From Flavobacterium shii (lineage in GTDB: Bacteria > Bacteroidota > Bacteroidia > Flavobacteriales > Flavobacteriaceae): DNA of 64,000 bases. Location of the stretch: contig NZ_JAOZEW010000020.1 in the NCBI RefSeq assembly GCF_025847235.1, positions 48,450-112,449 of the forward strand. The letters run 5' to 3'. The notes under the pieces were generated by a model that had not been told where the DNA came from, made no database searches, and worked only from the letters and a program-made list of their open reading frames with translations. The translations under genes and the position numbers were made by a program. This document shows, in pieces, positions 10,401 through 20,657 of the stretch (its first letter is position 1; every line of letters starts with the position of its first letter).

Positions 10401-13400
10401 CAACCGGAAACGTAAATGATGTTGTCATTACTCAATCTCCACCAGATAGCTATATCGCAAATGCTACTGTTGTACCTGGTAATAGTTATGTTTTTACTTA
10501 TATGACTAATGGTATTACTTTTCCTGACAGTTCAGTTTGTGCAGGATCATCAGATTCCGTAAATATTACTATTTTTAGCGGAGCCAGTGTAGATCCAAAT
10601 GCAGGACCAGATCAAATTTTATGTATTCAGGATGTTGGCGGTACTACTACTTTAGCTGGAAACATCCCTCCTCCCGATGTTAGCTTGGCTCAATGGCGTT
10701 TTGCTTATCAACCTTCAGGAAGCGTAGCTGTTATTGATACTCCTACTGCTCCACAAAGTACAGTCTCAGGTTTAACGGTACCAGGACTTTATATTTTAGA
10801 ATGGGTATTTGAGAGTAATAGCTGCCGAACATTATCTGATATTGTTCGAATAGAGATGAATGCTGCACCAAGCACTGCAAATGCAGGCCCTGATGATACC
10901 GCTGCCTGTCAGACAACGTATAAAACTGCTGCAGTACCACCTACTGTAGGTATCGGAACGTGGTCTTTTGCCAATGCAACAGATGATCCCTCTGTGGGCG
11001 CTGTGGTAATAGATAGCCCAAACAGCCCTGTAACTACTTTATCAAATATTACAACCTTAGGAACATATATTTTAACCTGGACAGTAACAAACGGGCCATT
11101 TACTAATCCGTCTTTATGCCAGCCTACCTCAGATACTGTTCAGATAACTTTTAATGACATACCTCCATCTATTGCCAATGCTGGCCCTGATCAAGAGTTA
11201 TGTGATGTTACGCTTGCTACTATGAATGCAGTCGCTGTAACTTCAGGTTTAGGAACTTGGACACAAGCTCCTGGTGGTCCTAATATAGCCACTATTGCAT
11301 CACCTAATAACGAAAAATCCTTAATGCTAGGATTGATTCCTGGAACGTATGAGTTTTTATGGACAACTACGACTCTTAATTTAAACGGATGTATCTCTCA
11401 GGATTCTGTTAAAATTACAATATATCAATTACCATCAACGGCTAATGCTGGTCCAGACCAGATCATACCACAATTTTCGCCTGTAAATTTAAATGCTGTT
11501 CCACCAACTGTAGGAACTGGAGTTTGGACTCAGGTTTCTGGTCCAACAGTAATTGGGTTTGATGATAATACATCTCCAACAACTGCAATTGCAGGAACGA
11601 TCTCAGGAACTTATGTGTTACAATGGACTGTGACTAATGGCAATTGTGCCGTTTCTATAGATACTGTTACACTAACTATTCTTGCCGTTGCTGATCTTGA
11701 ATTAACTAAAACGGTTACGCCTACTAAAGGAAGTGCAGGTGATGTTGTGACCTTTAATGTTCAGATTTTTAATAACAATTCACTGGGTGGTACAGTCGAT
11801 GCTACAGGTGTAGCGGTTCGCGATTATCTTCCTATTGGTTATACCATAGTACCGGGTTCTGTTAATCTGGCTGGTCAGTACAATATTGGTGATAATACGA
11901 TTTTATGGTCTAATCTAATGGTTCCTAATGGAGGCAGAATAAACTTAACTTTTAAAGCGACTATCAATTCAACAGGATCTTATGTAAATGTTGCCGAGAT
12001 TGTTGCTTCAGATCAATTTGACCCAGATAGTACGCCAAATAATCATATACCTAGTGAAGATGATCAGGATTCAGCTGCTATAATACTAGACATTGTCGAT
12101 TTATCGCTTGCCAAATCAGTTTCACCTACAGTAGTAAGTATCAATGATAATGTAGTATTCACTATTAGTGTTACCAATAGTGGTCCTAATAACGGTAGCG
12201 GAATAACTGTTCTTGATAAATTGCCTATAGGATATACTTACGTGAGCGACAATGGTGCTGGCAAATATAACAATAGTACTGGAATCTGGAATATAGGGAA
12301 TCTTAATAATGGAAACTCTATTTCGCTTCAAATTACTGCAAAGGTTAATGTGGCAACTGCTGCCAATTATAAAAATATTGCCGAGATTAAAACTGCGCGT
12401 CAGCTTGATCCAGATAGTACTCCTGGTAACGGATTGCCAGAGGATGATATGGATGATGCTTCTATAACTTTAAAAATGGCAGATTTAGAACTTAGTAAAG
12501 CAGTATTGCCTACAAGTGCAGCTGCTGGCGATGTAGTAGGTTTTACCCTCACTCTTGTAAATAAAGGCCCGGGGAATGCCACTGGAGTAAGTGTACAAGA
12601 TGTTATTCCGGTTGGCTATACATTGGTTCCGGGATCAGTATCCAGTGGCGGAACATATCAGGTAGCTAATGCAACACTTGAGTGGAAAAACCTAATATTA
12701 CCTAATGGAGGAACTACAAGCCTTACTTTTAATGCAACTGTAAACCCTACAGGGAATTATTTAAATACGGCTCAGGTAACAGCAAGTGATTTACTTGACC
12801 CTGATAGTACACCTAATAATGATGATGGTGATCAGAGTGAAGATGATGAAGCTAATGCCAAAATTACCTTTATTGGCCCATCTGCAGATTTGTCTTTGAT
12901 TAAAAATGTAGTTGCAGGAAATTCAACTCCATTGATAGGAAGTCAAATTTCTTTTGAACTTATTATTACTAATAGTGGACCAAACAATGCTACAGGGGTT
13001 CAAGTACAAGATTTGTTACCTTCTGGATACGAATTTACAAACTATAGCTCATCTGCTGGTCTTTATGATGATGTTACAGGTTTTTGGAATGTTGGTAGTA
13101 TTGATACGGGAGTTTCAGAATCTCTTATTATTGATGCAAAAGTTCTACCTACAGGAACTTATTTAAATACAACTCAGGTTACAGCAAGTGATTTGCCTGA
13201 TCCTGACAGTACACCAAATAATGATGACGGTAATCAGAATGAAGATGATGAAGATAGCGTGTTTATTAATCCGATTCAGCCTTTTACAGATTTATCATTA
13301 ACTAAAACGGTTAATAATGCAACACCTTTAGTTGGTTCACAAGTTACTTTTGAAGTGATAGTAACCAATAATGGTCCTCAAGATAATACAGGTGTACAAG

Positions 13401-16400
13401 TAACCGATTTGATTCCAGATGGATACACCTATAATGCATTTACAATTTCGACAGGAACTTATAATCCGACAACTGGATTATGGATTATTGGTAATTTAAT
13501 CAACGGAAAATCAGAAACATTGCAAATTACAGCAACTGTAAAAGCCGCAGGAGATTATCTTAATATTGCTGAAGTAACTGCAGCTGGTCTTCCTGATCCT
13601 AACTCTACACCAAATAATGGAGTGCCAACAGAGAACGATTATGCAACGGCAACTATAATCCCAGTAAGACAGTCTTCGGATTTATCATTAACAAAAACGG
13701 TAAACAATCCATCACCAATAATTGGCTCGCAAGTTACTTTTGAAATTGTAGTGACCAATAATGGTCCCCAAGATAATACAGGTGTACAAGTAACCGATTT
13801 ATTACCTTCAGGGTATACCTACAACGGATTTACTGTTTCAAGAGGAACATTTAATGCTACAACAGGATTATGGATAGTTGGTAATTTAGCTAACGGTACA
13901 TCAGAAACATTGCAAATTACAGCAACTGTAAAACCAACAGGAGATTATCTTAATATTGCCGAAGTAACAGCAGCAGATCTTCCGGATCCTAACTCTACAC
14001 CAAATAGCGGAATACCAACTGAAAACGATTATGCAACGGCAACAGTAATACCAACGATTCTGGCTTCTGATTTATCTTTGACTAAAAAAGTAAACAATCC
14101 AACACCTTTAGTTGGTTCTCAAGTTACTTTTGAGGTTGTAGTAACCAATAATGGGCCAGAAGACAATACAGGTGTACAAGTAACCGATTTAATGCCTTCA
14201 GGATATAGTTATAAAGGATTTACAGTTTCTACAGGAACTTATGATTCAGTAACAGGAATATGGACAGTTGGTAATTTGATTAACGGAAAATCAGAAACGC
14301 TACAAATAATAGCAACTGTAAACCCAACAGGAGTTTATACAAATATTGCTGAAGTAACTGCAGCAGGTCTTCCCGACCCTAACTCTACTCCAAATAACGG
14401 AGTACCAACAGAAAATGATTATGCGACTGTAACGACTACTCCAAGTAATCAGGCGGCAAACTTATCATTAACTAAAACTGTAGACAAATCAAGTCAGTTA
14501 ATTGGTAATCAGGTTACTTTTGAGGTGATTATAACTAATAGTGGACCTCAAAATACTGCAGGAGTTGTGGTAACCGACTTATTACCTTCAGGATATACTT
14601 ATAGCAGTTTTACAGCTACCAAGGGAACTTATAATAAGAATAACGGAAAATGGAATATTGGATCTTTAGTAAATGGAGATTCACAAACATTACAAATTAC
14701 AGCCGTTGTAAACGCAACAGGTAATTATGTAAATGTTGCAGAAGTTACAGCGAGTAATTTACCAGATCCTAATTCGACCCCTAATAACGGAGATATAACC
14801 GAGGATGATTATGCAACAGCTGTAGTTACTCCTACTAGCCCTGTAGCCGATTTATCTCTTGTAAAAACGGTATTAGGAGGCAATTTAAATCCAGTATTTG
14901 GCTCAACAGTTACTTTTGAAATTACGGTAAGAAATAGTGGCCCACAAACAGCAACTGGCGTAAAAGTAATTGATTTACTACCAAGCGGATATGAATACAT
15001 TACCTATAGCTCAACAGTTGGGCAATATCTTAACACGACTGGAATTTGGGATGTTGGAACCATTACAAATGATAGCGCAGCATCTTTATTTGTTACTGCA
15101 AAAGTAAATAATACTGGAAATTATGCCAACACCTCAGAAGTTTATGCATCAAACGAATCAGATCCAAACAGTACGCCAAATAATAATGTTCCAGGCGAAG
15201 ATGATATTTCTACCGTAACCCTTATTCCTGTTGCTGCTGTTGCAGATCTTTCGCTAGAGAAAAAAGTAGTTAATAATATTCTTACTCCAAATGCAGGATC
15301 TCTAATTACTTTCTCGATTACCGTAACCAATTCAGGACCTAGTACAGCAACTGGTGTAACTATTAAAGATATATTGCCTCCAGGATATGATTATGTATTT
15401 TATAATGCAACTTCAGGAAGTTATAATCGAGTTAACGGAATTTGGTCGCCAGGAACAATACTAGCTGGGAACAGTCATAGTTTGTTAATCAATGTGTATG
15501 TGAAAAATCCAACTGGAGCTGCAAATGAATACCTTAATATTGCCGAAATAATGACTTCAGATCAAGTAGATCCAAATAGTACACCAGGTAATGGCGTTAC
15601 TACCGAAGATGATTACGATAGTATATCGGTAACACCTGTTATTGTCATGGCAGATTTATCTATTAGTAAAACAGCATTAAATCAAGACGCTACTCATGAT
15701 GTTGGTTCAACAGTTATTTTTACTGTAACCGTTACAAATGATGGTCCTGGAGATGCAACCGGTGTTGTGGTTAAAGATTTACTTCCACCAGGATTCACCT
15801 ATTTTACTAGTAGTCCTACCAGTGGCCTTTATGACTTTATTACCGGAGTTTGGAATGTAGGATCTATTACCAATGGCACCAATCAATCTTTAGATATTTA
15901 TACTACAGTAAATAAGCCAACTGGAGTTGCTGGTGAATATACCAACATAACCGAGGTAATTGCCAGTAATCTGCCTGACCCCGACTCTACGCCAAATAAC
16001 GGAGTGGTTACAGAAGATGATTATGACAGTTTACAAATTAAAGTGGCTGTTGCCGATTTAAGTTTAGAGAAAACAGTAAGCAATAAAAACGCAAATGTAA
16101 ATGAAGTCGTAACTTATACGGTACAAATTAACAACGCTGGGCCAAGTATAGCTACAGGAGTTGCTGTAGAAGATATGATTCCTATTGGATTATCTAATAT
16201 TACCGGTATCAATAACGGTGGAATATTTAGCAAAAGCATCATAAAATGGGTAGATTTAACGGTACCTGTTGGCGGTATAACGTTAACATATCAAGCAACG
16301 GTTGAGAATCCGCATGGGCTTGATAGTTTCGATTATCAAAATATTGCTCAAGTTACCGCTAGTAATCAGTTTGATCCAGACAGTACACCAAATAATGACA

Positions 16401-17077
16401 ATGGAGATCAAAGTGAAGATGATGAAGATTCCGAATTCATAAACATCCCTTCAACAGATATTGCAATAAATAAAGAAGTAGATAAAACTGATGTTCCTAT
16501 GGGCAGTGAGGTAATCTTTACAATCACGGCAGAAAACCTTGGTGGCATAACAGCAACAAATGTTGAGGTACAGGATGTTCTCCCAAAGGGATATTCAGTA
16601 ACTAGTTTTACTGTAACATTGGGAGCATACAACAGCTCTACAGGAATCTGGACAATACCAAGTGTAAATGCAGGAAGTTCCCAAACATTGACAATCCATG
16701 TTAAAGTATTAGATTTTAAAGATTATCTAAATACGGCAAGCTTTATAAAAATGGATCAGATAGATACCAATCCGTCGAACAATCAGGATACTGCAACGAT
16801 TGCTCCTAATTGCTTGAAAGTTTACAATGAATTTTCTCCAAATGACGACGGGCAAAATGATACTTTTTATATCGATTGTATTACACAATATCCTGATAAT
16901 CGCCTTCAGATATTTAACCGTTGGGGGAATTTAATTTACAATAAAAAGGGATATAATAACACTTGGGATGGAAAAGCAGATGGATCTGCGAAAGTGCTTC
17001 CAGAAGGAACATATTTCTACATCCTTGATCTGGGAGATGGTTCGGCTAAAACCTCAGGATGGCTTTATTTAAAATAA
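7433..17077 (+). CDS. Giant multi-repeat surface adhesin with type IX secretion sorting domain (3,214 aa)
   Basis: This protein is predicted to be secreted by the type IX system and to act at the cell surface in adhesion or gliding. It has a signal peptide ending near ...LYSINSFSQ. About 14 Ig/PKD-like repeats, each beginning around (S/A)NAGPDQ-x-C, cover roughly residues 35-1418. Thirteen DUF11 repeats follow (residues ~1419-3120), recognised by (A/S)DLSL-x-K and TNSGP-x-x-TG, and most end in an acidic DP(D/N)STPNN...EDD segment that could bind calcium. The last ~88 residues (EFSPNDDGQNDTFYI...IFNRWGNLIY...WDGK...LPEGTYFYIL) are a gliding-motility-associated C-terminal (type B) sorting domain. 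It heads an operon with porP/sprF and ompA genes, the usual arrangement for such substrates. DUF11 repeats 5-7 are nearly identical to each other. Confidence 0.93.
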   Translation: MEQSILFRDSLKKNILATLIVFLYSINSFSQNCSINAGVLNVTICATDSLILSGNSPSPITGNVLWTQISGPTVVIDSPNSPTTTVGGYTGGNTYIFRYSATCGDGIATYQDKVVNVQPITIANAGNNISSCPNGNGTLTIMANAPKNSGETGFWDIVGANNAGVVINFPNLPTSTITLPQTSCGTSTLEWVIEGPEYSPGQRCRTSSQITVTNYGGVTPVTAGTDQVLSNCYTTTQTTNLTGSYGGCNINGQVGLWTFVSGPNTPTIGTPNSNKTQVSNLVQGIYTFRWSVTGPCASGNDLVTITVPAATQNVTTLPGGDENIYFCNNTITQVTLIAQTPLYTGETVLWTQIAGDPGAMIVSPTNSTTLVTNISNAGNPYKFRYTLTNNNTGCVFTKDYNVQYNGASRTIVANNGNDLVGSCNATVFTIPLTVTGTGVNQYRIVSGPSTSPLGPFPTALQDIGNSLTLTLTSSGEYSVEFIRSQNGSPVNCDFGFDSLSILVSGAAIPSNAGSNVSLPCGDTTTTLSGVATDDGMHFWSQLSGPNTAVIADNFAVDTQISGLIPGSYVFEYITKGGGATCGFSVATVTIYVSASNLGTIDAGLDQVVCANSQVTLAASPPLSGEVGEWSQVSGPNIVIFSSLNDPNAVVTGFATTSSAYVFQWTVSYLHPGPACSASISDLVTITTNNALAPSNSNAGPNACYPSGTSTFNLGGNTPTLTETGTWTVTPTTGVVITNPNDPNTMVTVPGNGTYVFTWAIETSTRLCDPNKSSVSVTIADTPPEANAGPDQEICGKVITMAATASSGGVGTWTRISGPGNYSISDEHDPNAVFTFTYSGSYIFRWTINADVCGVAFDDVTVSVGIPPHTAVAGPDQYVCNNTSVTMAGNSYDSFFESGQWTLLTGAPNQPNIVNPSNRNTVINGLVAGTYIFRWTILAKNIYLCSGSFDDMTVVVSPAANAGSDQSYCDVTSVQLIGNNNSNGTWVLTSTTGNVNDVVITQSPPDSYIANATVVPGNSYVFTYMTNGITFPDSSVCAGSSDSVNITIFSGASVDPNAGPDQILCIQDVGGTTTLAGNIPPPDVSLAQWRFAYQPSGSVAVIDTPTAPQSTVSGLTVPGLYILEWVFESNSCRTLSDIVRIEMNAAPSTANAGPDDTAACQTTYKTAAVPPTVGIGTWSFANATDDPSVGAVVIDSPNSPVTTLSNITTLGTYILTWTVTNGPFTNPSLCQPTSDTVQITFNDIPPSIANAGPDQELCDVTLATMNAVAVTSGLGTWTQAPGGPNIATIASPNNEKSLMLGLIPGTYEFLWTTTTLNLNGCISQDSVKITIYQLPSTANAGPDQIIPQFSPVNLNAVPPTVGTGVWTQVSGPTVIGFDDNTSPTTAIAGTISGTYVLQWTVTNGNCAVSIDTVTLTILAVADLELTKTVTPTKGSAGDVVTFNVQIFNNNSLGGTVDATGVAVRDYLPIGYTIVPGSVNLAGQYNIGDNTILWSNLMVPNGGRINLTFKATINSTGSYVNVAEIVASDQFDPDSTPNNHIPSEDDQDSAAIILDIVDLSLAKSVSPTVVSINDNVVFTISVTNSGPNNGSGITVLDKLPIGYTYVSDNGAGKYNNSTGIWNIGNLNNGNSISLQITAKVNVATAANYKNIAEIKTARQLDPDSTPGNGLPEDDMDDASITLKMADLELSKAVLPTSAAAGDVVGFTLTLVNKGPGNATGVSVQDVIPVGYTLVPGSVSSGGTYQVANATLEWKNLILPNGGTTSLTFNATVNPTGNYLNTAQVTASDLLDPDSTPNNDDGDQSEDDEANAKITFIGPSADLSLIKNVVAGNSTPLIGSQISFELIITNSGPNNATGVQVQDLLPSGYEFTNYSSSAGLYDDVTGFWNVGSIDTGVSESLIIDAKVLPTGTYLNTTQVTASDLPDPDSTPNNDDGNQNEDDEDSVFINPIQPFTDLSLTKTVNNATPLVGSQVTFEVIVTNNGPQDNTGVQVTDLIPDGYTYNAFTISTGTYNPTTGLWIIGNLINGKSETLQITATVKAAGDYLNIAEVTAAGLPDPNSTPNNGVPTENDYATATIIPVRQSSDLSLTKTVNNPSPIIGSQVTFEIVVTNNGPQDNTGVQVTDLLPSGYTYNGFTVSRGTFNATTGLWIVGNLANGTSETLQITATVKPTGDYLNIAEVTAADLPDPNSTPNSGIPTENDYATATVIPTILASDLSLTKKVNNPTPLVGSQVTFEVVVTNNGPEDNTGVQVTDLMPSGYSYKGFTVSTGTYDSVTGIWTVGNLINGKSETLQIIATVNPTGVYTNIAEVTAAGLPDPNSTPNNGVPTENDYATVTTTPSNQAANLSLTKTVDKSSQLIGNQVTFEVIITNSGPQNTAGVVVTDLLPSGYTYSSFTATKGTYNKNNGKWNIGSLVNGDSQTLQITAVVNATGNYVNVAEVTASNLPDPNSTPNNGDITEDDYATAVVTPTSPVADLSLVKTVLGGNLNPVFGSTVTFEITVRNSGPQTATGVKVIDLLPSGYEYITYSSTVGQYLNTTGIWDVGTITNDSAASLFVTAKVNNTGNYANTSEVYASNESDPNSTPNNNVPGEDDISTVTLIPVAAVADLSLEKKVVNNILTPNAGSLITFSITVTNSGPSTATGVTIKDILPPGYDYVFYNATSGSYNRVNGIWSPGTILAGNSHSLLINVYVKNPTGAANEYLNIAEIMTSDQVDPNSTPGNGVTTEDDYDSISVTPVIVMADLSISKTALNQDATHDVGSTVIFTVTVTNDGPGDATGVVVKDLLPPGFTYFTSSPTSGLYDFITGVWNVGSITNGTNQSLDIYTTVNKPTGVAGEYTNITEVIASNLPDPDSTPNNGVVTEDDYDSLQIKVAVADLSLEKTVSNKNANVNEVVTYTVQINNAGPSIATGVAVEDMIPIGLSNITGINNGGIFSKSIIKWVDLTVPVGGITLTYQATVENPHGLDSFDYQNIAQVTASNQFDPDSTPNNDNGDQSEDDEDSEFINIPSTDIAINKEVDKTDVPMGSEVIFTITAENLGGITATNVEVQDVLPKGYSVTSFTVTLGAYNSSTGIWTIPSVNAGSSQTLTIHVKVLDFKDYLNTASFIKMDQIDTNPSNNQDTATIAPNCLKVYNEFSPNDDGQNDTFYIDCITQYPDNRLQIFNRWGNLIYNKKGYNNTWDGKADGSAKVLPEGTYFYILDLGDGSAKTSGWLYLK

Positions 17078-17103
17078 AATGAATAACCAAAATTAAATTG
17101 GCT

Positions 17104-18027
17104 ATGATTCAAAATATAAAAAAGATTTTCACCATCATTACGATGCTATCTGTATTTGGCGCTATGGCACAGCAAGATCCGCAGTATACACAGTATATGT
17201 ATAATACACTAACTGTAAACTCGGCATATGCCGGTTCGTTAGGGCATTTGGCCATAACCGGAATATACAGAACCCAGTGGGTTGGTCTTGAAGGTGCGCC
17301 AAAAACCGCGTCATTTAGTTTAGATACGCCACTAGGAAAACGTGTTGGACTAGGTTTATCTGTAGTTAGTGAAGAAATCGGGCCATCAGAAGAACAATAC
17401 ATTGATGCTAATTTCTCTTACACCATACAATCAGGATTAACTCATAAATTATCGTTTGGTATAAAAGGGGGCGGACGTGTATTAAATATCGATTGGACAA
17501 AAGGGAGTTACAGAGATCCCGATGCTCAGTTTCGTGAAAACATTACCAACAAATTCTTACCAGTTATTGGTGCAGGTTTGTATTGGCATGGCGAAAGAGA
17601 TTACATCGGTTTATCGATACCAAACTTTATGACACGTGAACGATATGATTATGATGATATTGCAGATGATCTTGTTAACCAACGTATGCATTTATACCTT
17701 ATTGGAGGGATTGTTTTTGACTTATCCGCCAATACAAAATTTAAACCTGCAACTTTGTTTAAATACGTTGCTGGTGCACCGTTAATTGCTGATTTTTCGG
17801 CCAACTTTATGTTCAATGATTGTTTAACTCTTGGCGTATCCTATCGTACCTCAGATTCTGTAAGTGGATTGTTTTCTTTGCAAATCACACCGCAAATATT
17901 AGTAGGTTATACGTATGATTATACCACAACCGAATTGCAAAATTATAATAGTGGCACACATGAAATTATGCTAAGATTTGAATTAGTATCACGCAAAAAA
18001 GGGTTAAAATCGCCTAGATTCTTTTAA
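17104..18027 (+). CDS. PorP/SprF family outer-membrane protein
   Basis: This 307-aa type IX-associated beta-barrel protein has a signal peptide ending in GAMAQ and the family opening QQDPQYTQYMYNTLTVNSAYAG. Family members attach or help export the adhesin encoded just upstream, as SprF does for SprB. The ATG at 17104 is chosen; the frame also extends to a TTG at 17098. It starts 26 bp after the adhesin and ends 11 bp before the OmpA-family gene, so the three are one operon. Confidence 0.92.
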   Translation: MIQNIKKIFTIITMLSVFGAMAQQDPQYTQYMYNTLTVNSAYAGSLGHLAITGIYRTQWVGLEGAPKTASFSLDTPLGKRVGLGLSVVSEEIGPSEEQYIDANFSYTIQSGLTHKLSFGIKGGGRVLNIDWTKGSYRDPDAQFRENITNKFLPVIGAGLYWHGERDYIGLSIPNFMTRERYDYDDIADDLVNQRMHLYLIGGIVFDLSANTKFKPATLFKYVAGAPLIADFSANFMFNDCLTLGVSYRTSDSVSGLFSLQITPQILVGYTYDYTTTELQNYNSGTHEIMLRFELVSRKKGLKSPRFF

Positions 18028-18038
18028 TACTATGCTAT

Positions 18039-19967
18039 ATGAAAAGAACAATTACTATACTTGTATTATTAGTTATGCAGCTAGTTTATTCGCAAACGAA
18101 AAACAAAACTGCCGACGCTCTATTTGATAAAATGTATTATATAGAAGCGGCAAAATCGTATGAAATATCCATAAAAAAAGGAGATGTTTCTAAAGAAATT
18201 TTGCAGCGTGCCGGAGATGCTTACTATTTTAACACGCAAATGGAAAATGCAAGTAAATGGTATGGTAAACTTCTTGATGATTATTCGAATGAAGTTTCGG
18301 CAGAATATTATTTCCGTTATGCACAATCCTTACAAGGAATCCAAAATTATGAACTGGCTAAAAAATGGATGAAAAGCTTTTCTGAAAAACAAAAAGCATC
18401 AGATTCCAGAGCCGAGAATTTTTCATTAAAAACGATAACCCTTGAAAATATTAAAGCTATAAAACCACAATTTATTCTTGAGAATCTTGATATTAACTCA
18501 GCTTATTCTGATTTTGCCCCCATGTTTTATAAAGGCGATTTAGTGTATGCTACAACCGTAGATTCCTCCTATTTTAAAACAGATAAATACGGATGGAATG
18601 ATCAGCCGTACTTAAACCTTCAGCTCGGAAAAATAAGTCCAACACAAACTAACGTAACTTTTAAAGAACGTTTTGGAAAAGAAATTACAACAAAATATCA
18701 TGAAGCTTGTGTGGCTTTTTCGCCTGACGAAAAAATAATTTATTTTACAAGAAATAATTATAACGGAAAACTGAAAAGAGATTCAAAAGGAATCAATAAT
18801 TTAAAAATCTATTCGGCAAAAGCGGTTGAAAGCGGAAACGGCATTGTGAAATGGGAAAATATAAAAGAACTTCCTTTTAACAGCGATAATTATTCGGTTG
18901 GACAACCTTCTGTAAGCAAAGACGGAAAGAAACTCTACTTTGTTTCGGATATGCCCGGAACAATTGGTTCTACAGATGTTTTTGTGGTAGATATTTTAGG
19001 CGAAGACCAATATTCGAATCCTAAAAATTTAGGCGAAAAAGTAAATACTAGCGGACGCGAAATGTTTCCTTTTATTACAGATAAAGCGTTGTATTTTTCC
19101 TCTGATGGATTTTTGGGTCTAGGCGGACTTGATGTTTTTGAAAGCCGATTAAATAATGAGATCTTTAATACACCAGTTAATCTTGGCGCTCCATTAAATA
19201 GTAATCTGGACGATTTTGGCTATATCGTAAACGAAGAAACGAACAAAGGTTTTGTTTGTTCCAACAGAAAAACGGGCAAAGGCGATGATGATATTTATTC
19301 TTTTGAAAGAAGCTGTACACAAACTATCAAAGGGCATGCTTTTGATGCTATTTCTAATGCAAAAATAGCAGGTGCCATTGTTACGCTTAAAAATAAAGAG
19401 AACCAAAAAATCGACGAAACCGTTTCTAAAATTGACGGAAGCTATGAATTTGATGGAAACATTGCTTGTAGTACATCTTATACGATTGAGGCTGCAAAAG
19501 ATAATTTTACAACCAATACAAAAGCAATTACTACTAGCGAAAGTTCTGGAATAATTCAAGTCCCAATTGGTCTTGATCCTGGACTTATAGAGCGCAAAGA
19601 TGGTTTGTTAAAAATAAAAATCGGTATTATTTTCTTTGATCTTGATAAATCAGATATTCGATATGATGCTGCAATAGAGTTAAACAAAGTAGTTTTGCTA
19701 ATGACTCAGTACCCGAATATGGTTATTAAGATAGAATCCCACACCGATTCCAGAGCTAATGACCAATACAATCTCGAACTTTCTGACCGAAGAGCAAAAG
19801 CAACTAGAGATTATATAATTTCTCAGGGAATCGCAGCCGACAGAATCGAAAGTGCAATAGGTTATGGAGAAACACAACTTCTTAATAATTGCTCAAACGG
19901 AGTTCCTTGCACCGAAGCTCAACATCAAATAAACAGACGTAGTGAATTTATTATTACCAAGATGTAA
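18039..19967 (+). CDS. OmpA-family protein with TPR, PD40 and carboxypeptidase-regulatory-like domains
   Basis: This 642-aa envelope protein likely anchors the adhesin/PorP complex to peptidoglycan. A signal peptide (MKRTITILVLLVMQLVYSQ) precedes a TPR-like helical region (residues ~20-150), PD40/WD40-like beta-propeller repeats (~160-430, for example SPDEKIIYFTRN and SKDGKKLYFVSD), a carboxypeptidase regulatory-like fold (~435-510), and an OmpA C-terminal peptidoglycan-binding domain (~530-642, with ESHTDSRANDQYNLELSDRRA and NRRSEF). This is the standard third gene of gliding/adhesin operons in flavobacteria. Confidence 0.93.
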   Translation: MKRTITILVLLVMQLVYSQTKNKTADALFDKMYYIEAAKSYEISIKKGDVSKEILQRAGDAYYFNTQMENASKWYGKLLDDYSNEVSAEYYFRYAQSLQGIQNYELAKKWMKSFSEKQKASDSRAENFSLKTITLENIKAIKPQFILENLDINSAYSDFAPMFYKGDLVYATTVDSSYFKTDKYGWNDQPYLNLQLGKISPTQTNVTFKERFGKEITTKYHEACVAFSPDEKIIYFTRNNYNGKLKRDSKGINNLKIYSAKAVESGNGIVKWENIKELPFNSDNYSVGQPSVSKDGKKLYFVSDMPGTIGSTDVFVVDILGEDQYSNPKNLGEKVNTSGREMFPFITDKALYFSSDGFLGLGGLDVFESRLNNEIFNTPVNLGAPLNSNLDDFGYIVNEETNKGFVCSNRKTGKGDDDIYSFERSCTQTIKGHAFDAISNAKIAGAIVTLKNKENQKIDETVSKIDGSYEFDGNIACSTSYTIEAAKDNFTTNTKAITTSESSGIIQVPIGLDPGLIERKDGLLKIKIGIIFFDLDKSDIRYDAAIELNKVVLLMTQYPNMVIKIESHTDSRANDQYNLELSDRRAKATRDYIISQGIAADRIESAIGYGETQLLNNCSNGVPCTEAQHQINRRSEFIITKM

Positions 19968-20077
19968 AGTCTTGAAATTTTAAGCTTATCTATACAAATG
20001 CATTCTCTATACAAACCTGGCTATATGCCATAACACAATCATTTTTTTGATTCTGAGCCTAAATAATGATCACTTTA

Positions 20078-20656
20078 TTAATCGTTAGATTTACTAATTC
20101 CTAAGTTTTCATTTTTATGTAAATCAGGGTTTTCGATAACACTTGCTATAAACGATGCGATACTTTTCCTTGAAATTGCAGACCCTGTTTCTGGATTACC
20201 TTTATGAGTAATCTCATAATCAATTTCGTTGTTGTTTGTAAACCAGTCAGGGCGCAAGATAGTATAATCTAAACCTGAATTTTCTACCAAATCGGCTAAT
20301 TTTCTGTAAGGAACCAGTACCGATTTTAAAGGCGTTTCATAAATTCCAATAGAACTTATGGCAATAATACGTTTCACCTTATTTTCCTGCATTGCTTTGA
20401 CAATATTATTTCCCATTGCTTCCAAATTCCCAGCAAGGTTTATATATACAATATCTTGTCCTGCAATAGCGTTTTTTATATCACTATAATTCATTGCATC
20501 ACCTTCAATGATAGTATAATCTTCTAATTCACTCTTTGATAATCTATTTTTATTTCTCAAAAATAGAGTGAGTTCAATTTTCCCAAGTCCCTTTATCGCT
20601 TCTATCACATGTTTTGCAAGACTTCCAGTAGCTCCTATAATTATTACTTTTTTCAT
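20078..20656 (-). CDS. NAD(P)-binding NmrA/SDR-like protein
   Basis: This 192-aa Rossmann-fold protein has the glycine motif GATGSLAKH at the N-terminus, DAMNYSDI and the AISSIGIYE strand. It resembles the short NAD(P)H-binding proteins (PF13460 type) that act as oxidoreductases or redox sensors. It ends the minus-strand redox operon and follows the flavodoxin gene by 1 bp. Its substrate is not evident. Confidence 0.85.
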   Translation of the reverse strand: MKKVIIIGATGSLAKHVIEAIKGLGKIELTLFLRNKNRLSKSELEDYTIIEGDAMNYSDIKNAIAGQDIVYINLAGNLEAMGNNIVKAMQENKVKRIIAISSIGIYETPLKSVLVPYRKLADLVENSGLDYTILRPDWFTNNNEIDYEITHKGNPETGSAISRKSIASFIASVIENPDLHKNENLGISKSND

Positions 20657-20657
20657 A

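Noticed and set aside
7433..17077. Repeats in the adhesin considered as a CRISPR or DNA satellite
   Set aside because: The repeats are protein-coding (Ig-like and DUF11), about 350 bp long, with diverged DNA, and no spacer pattern. No CRISPR array was seen in the window.
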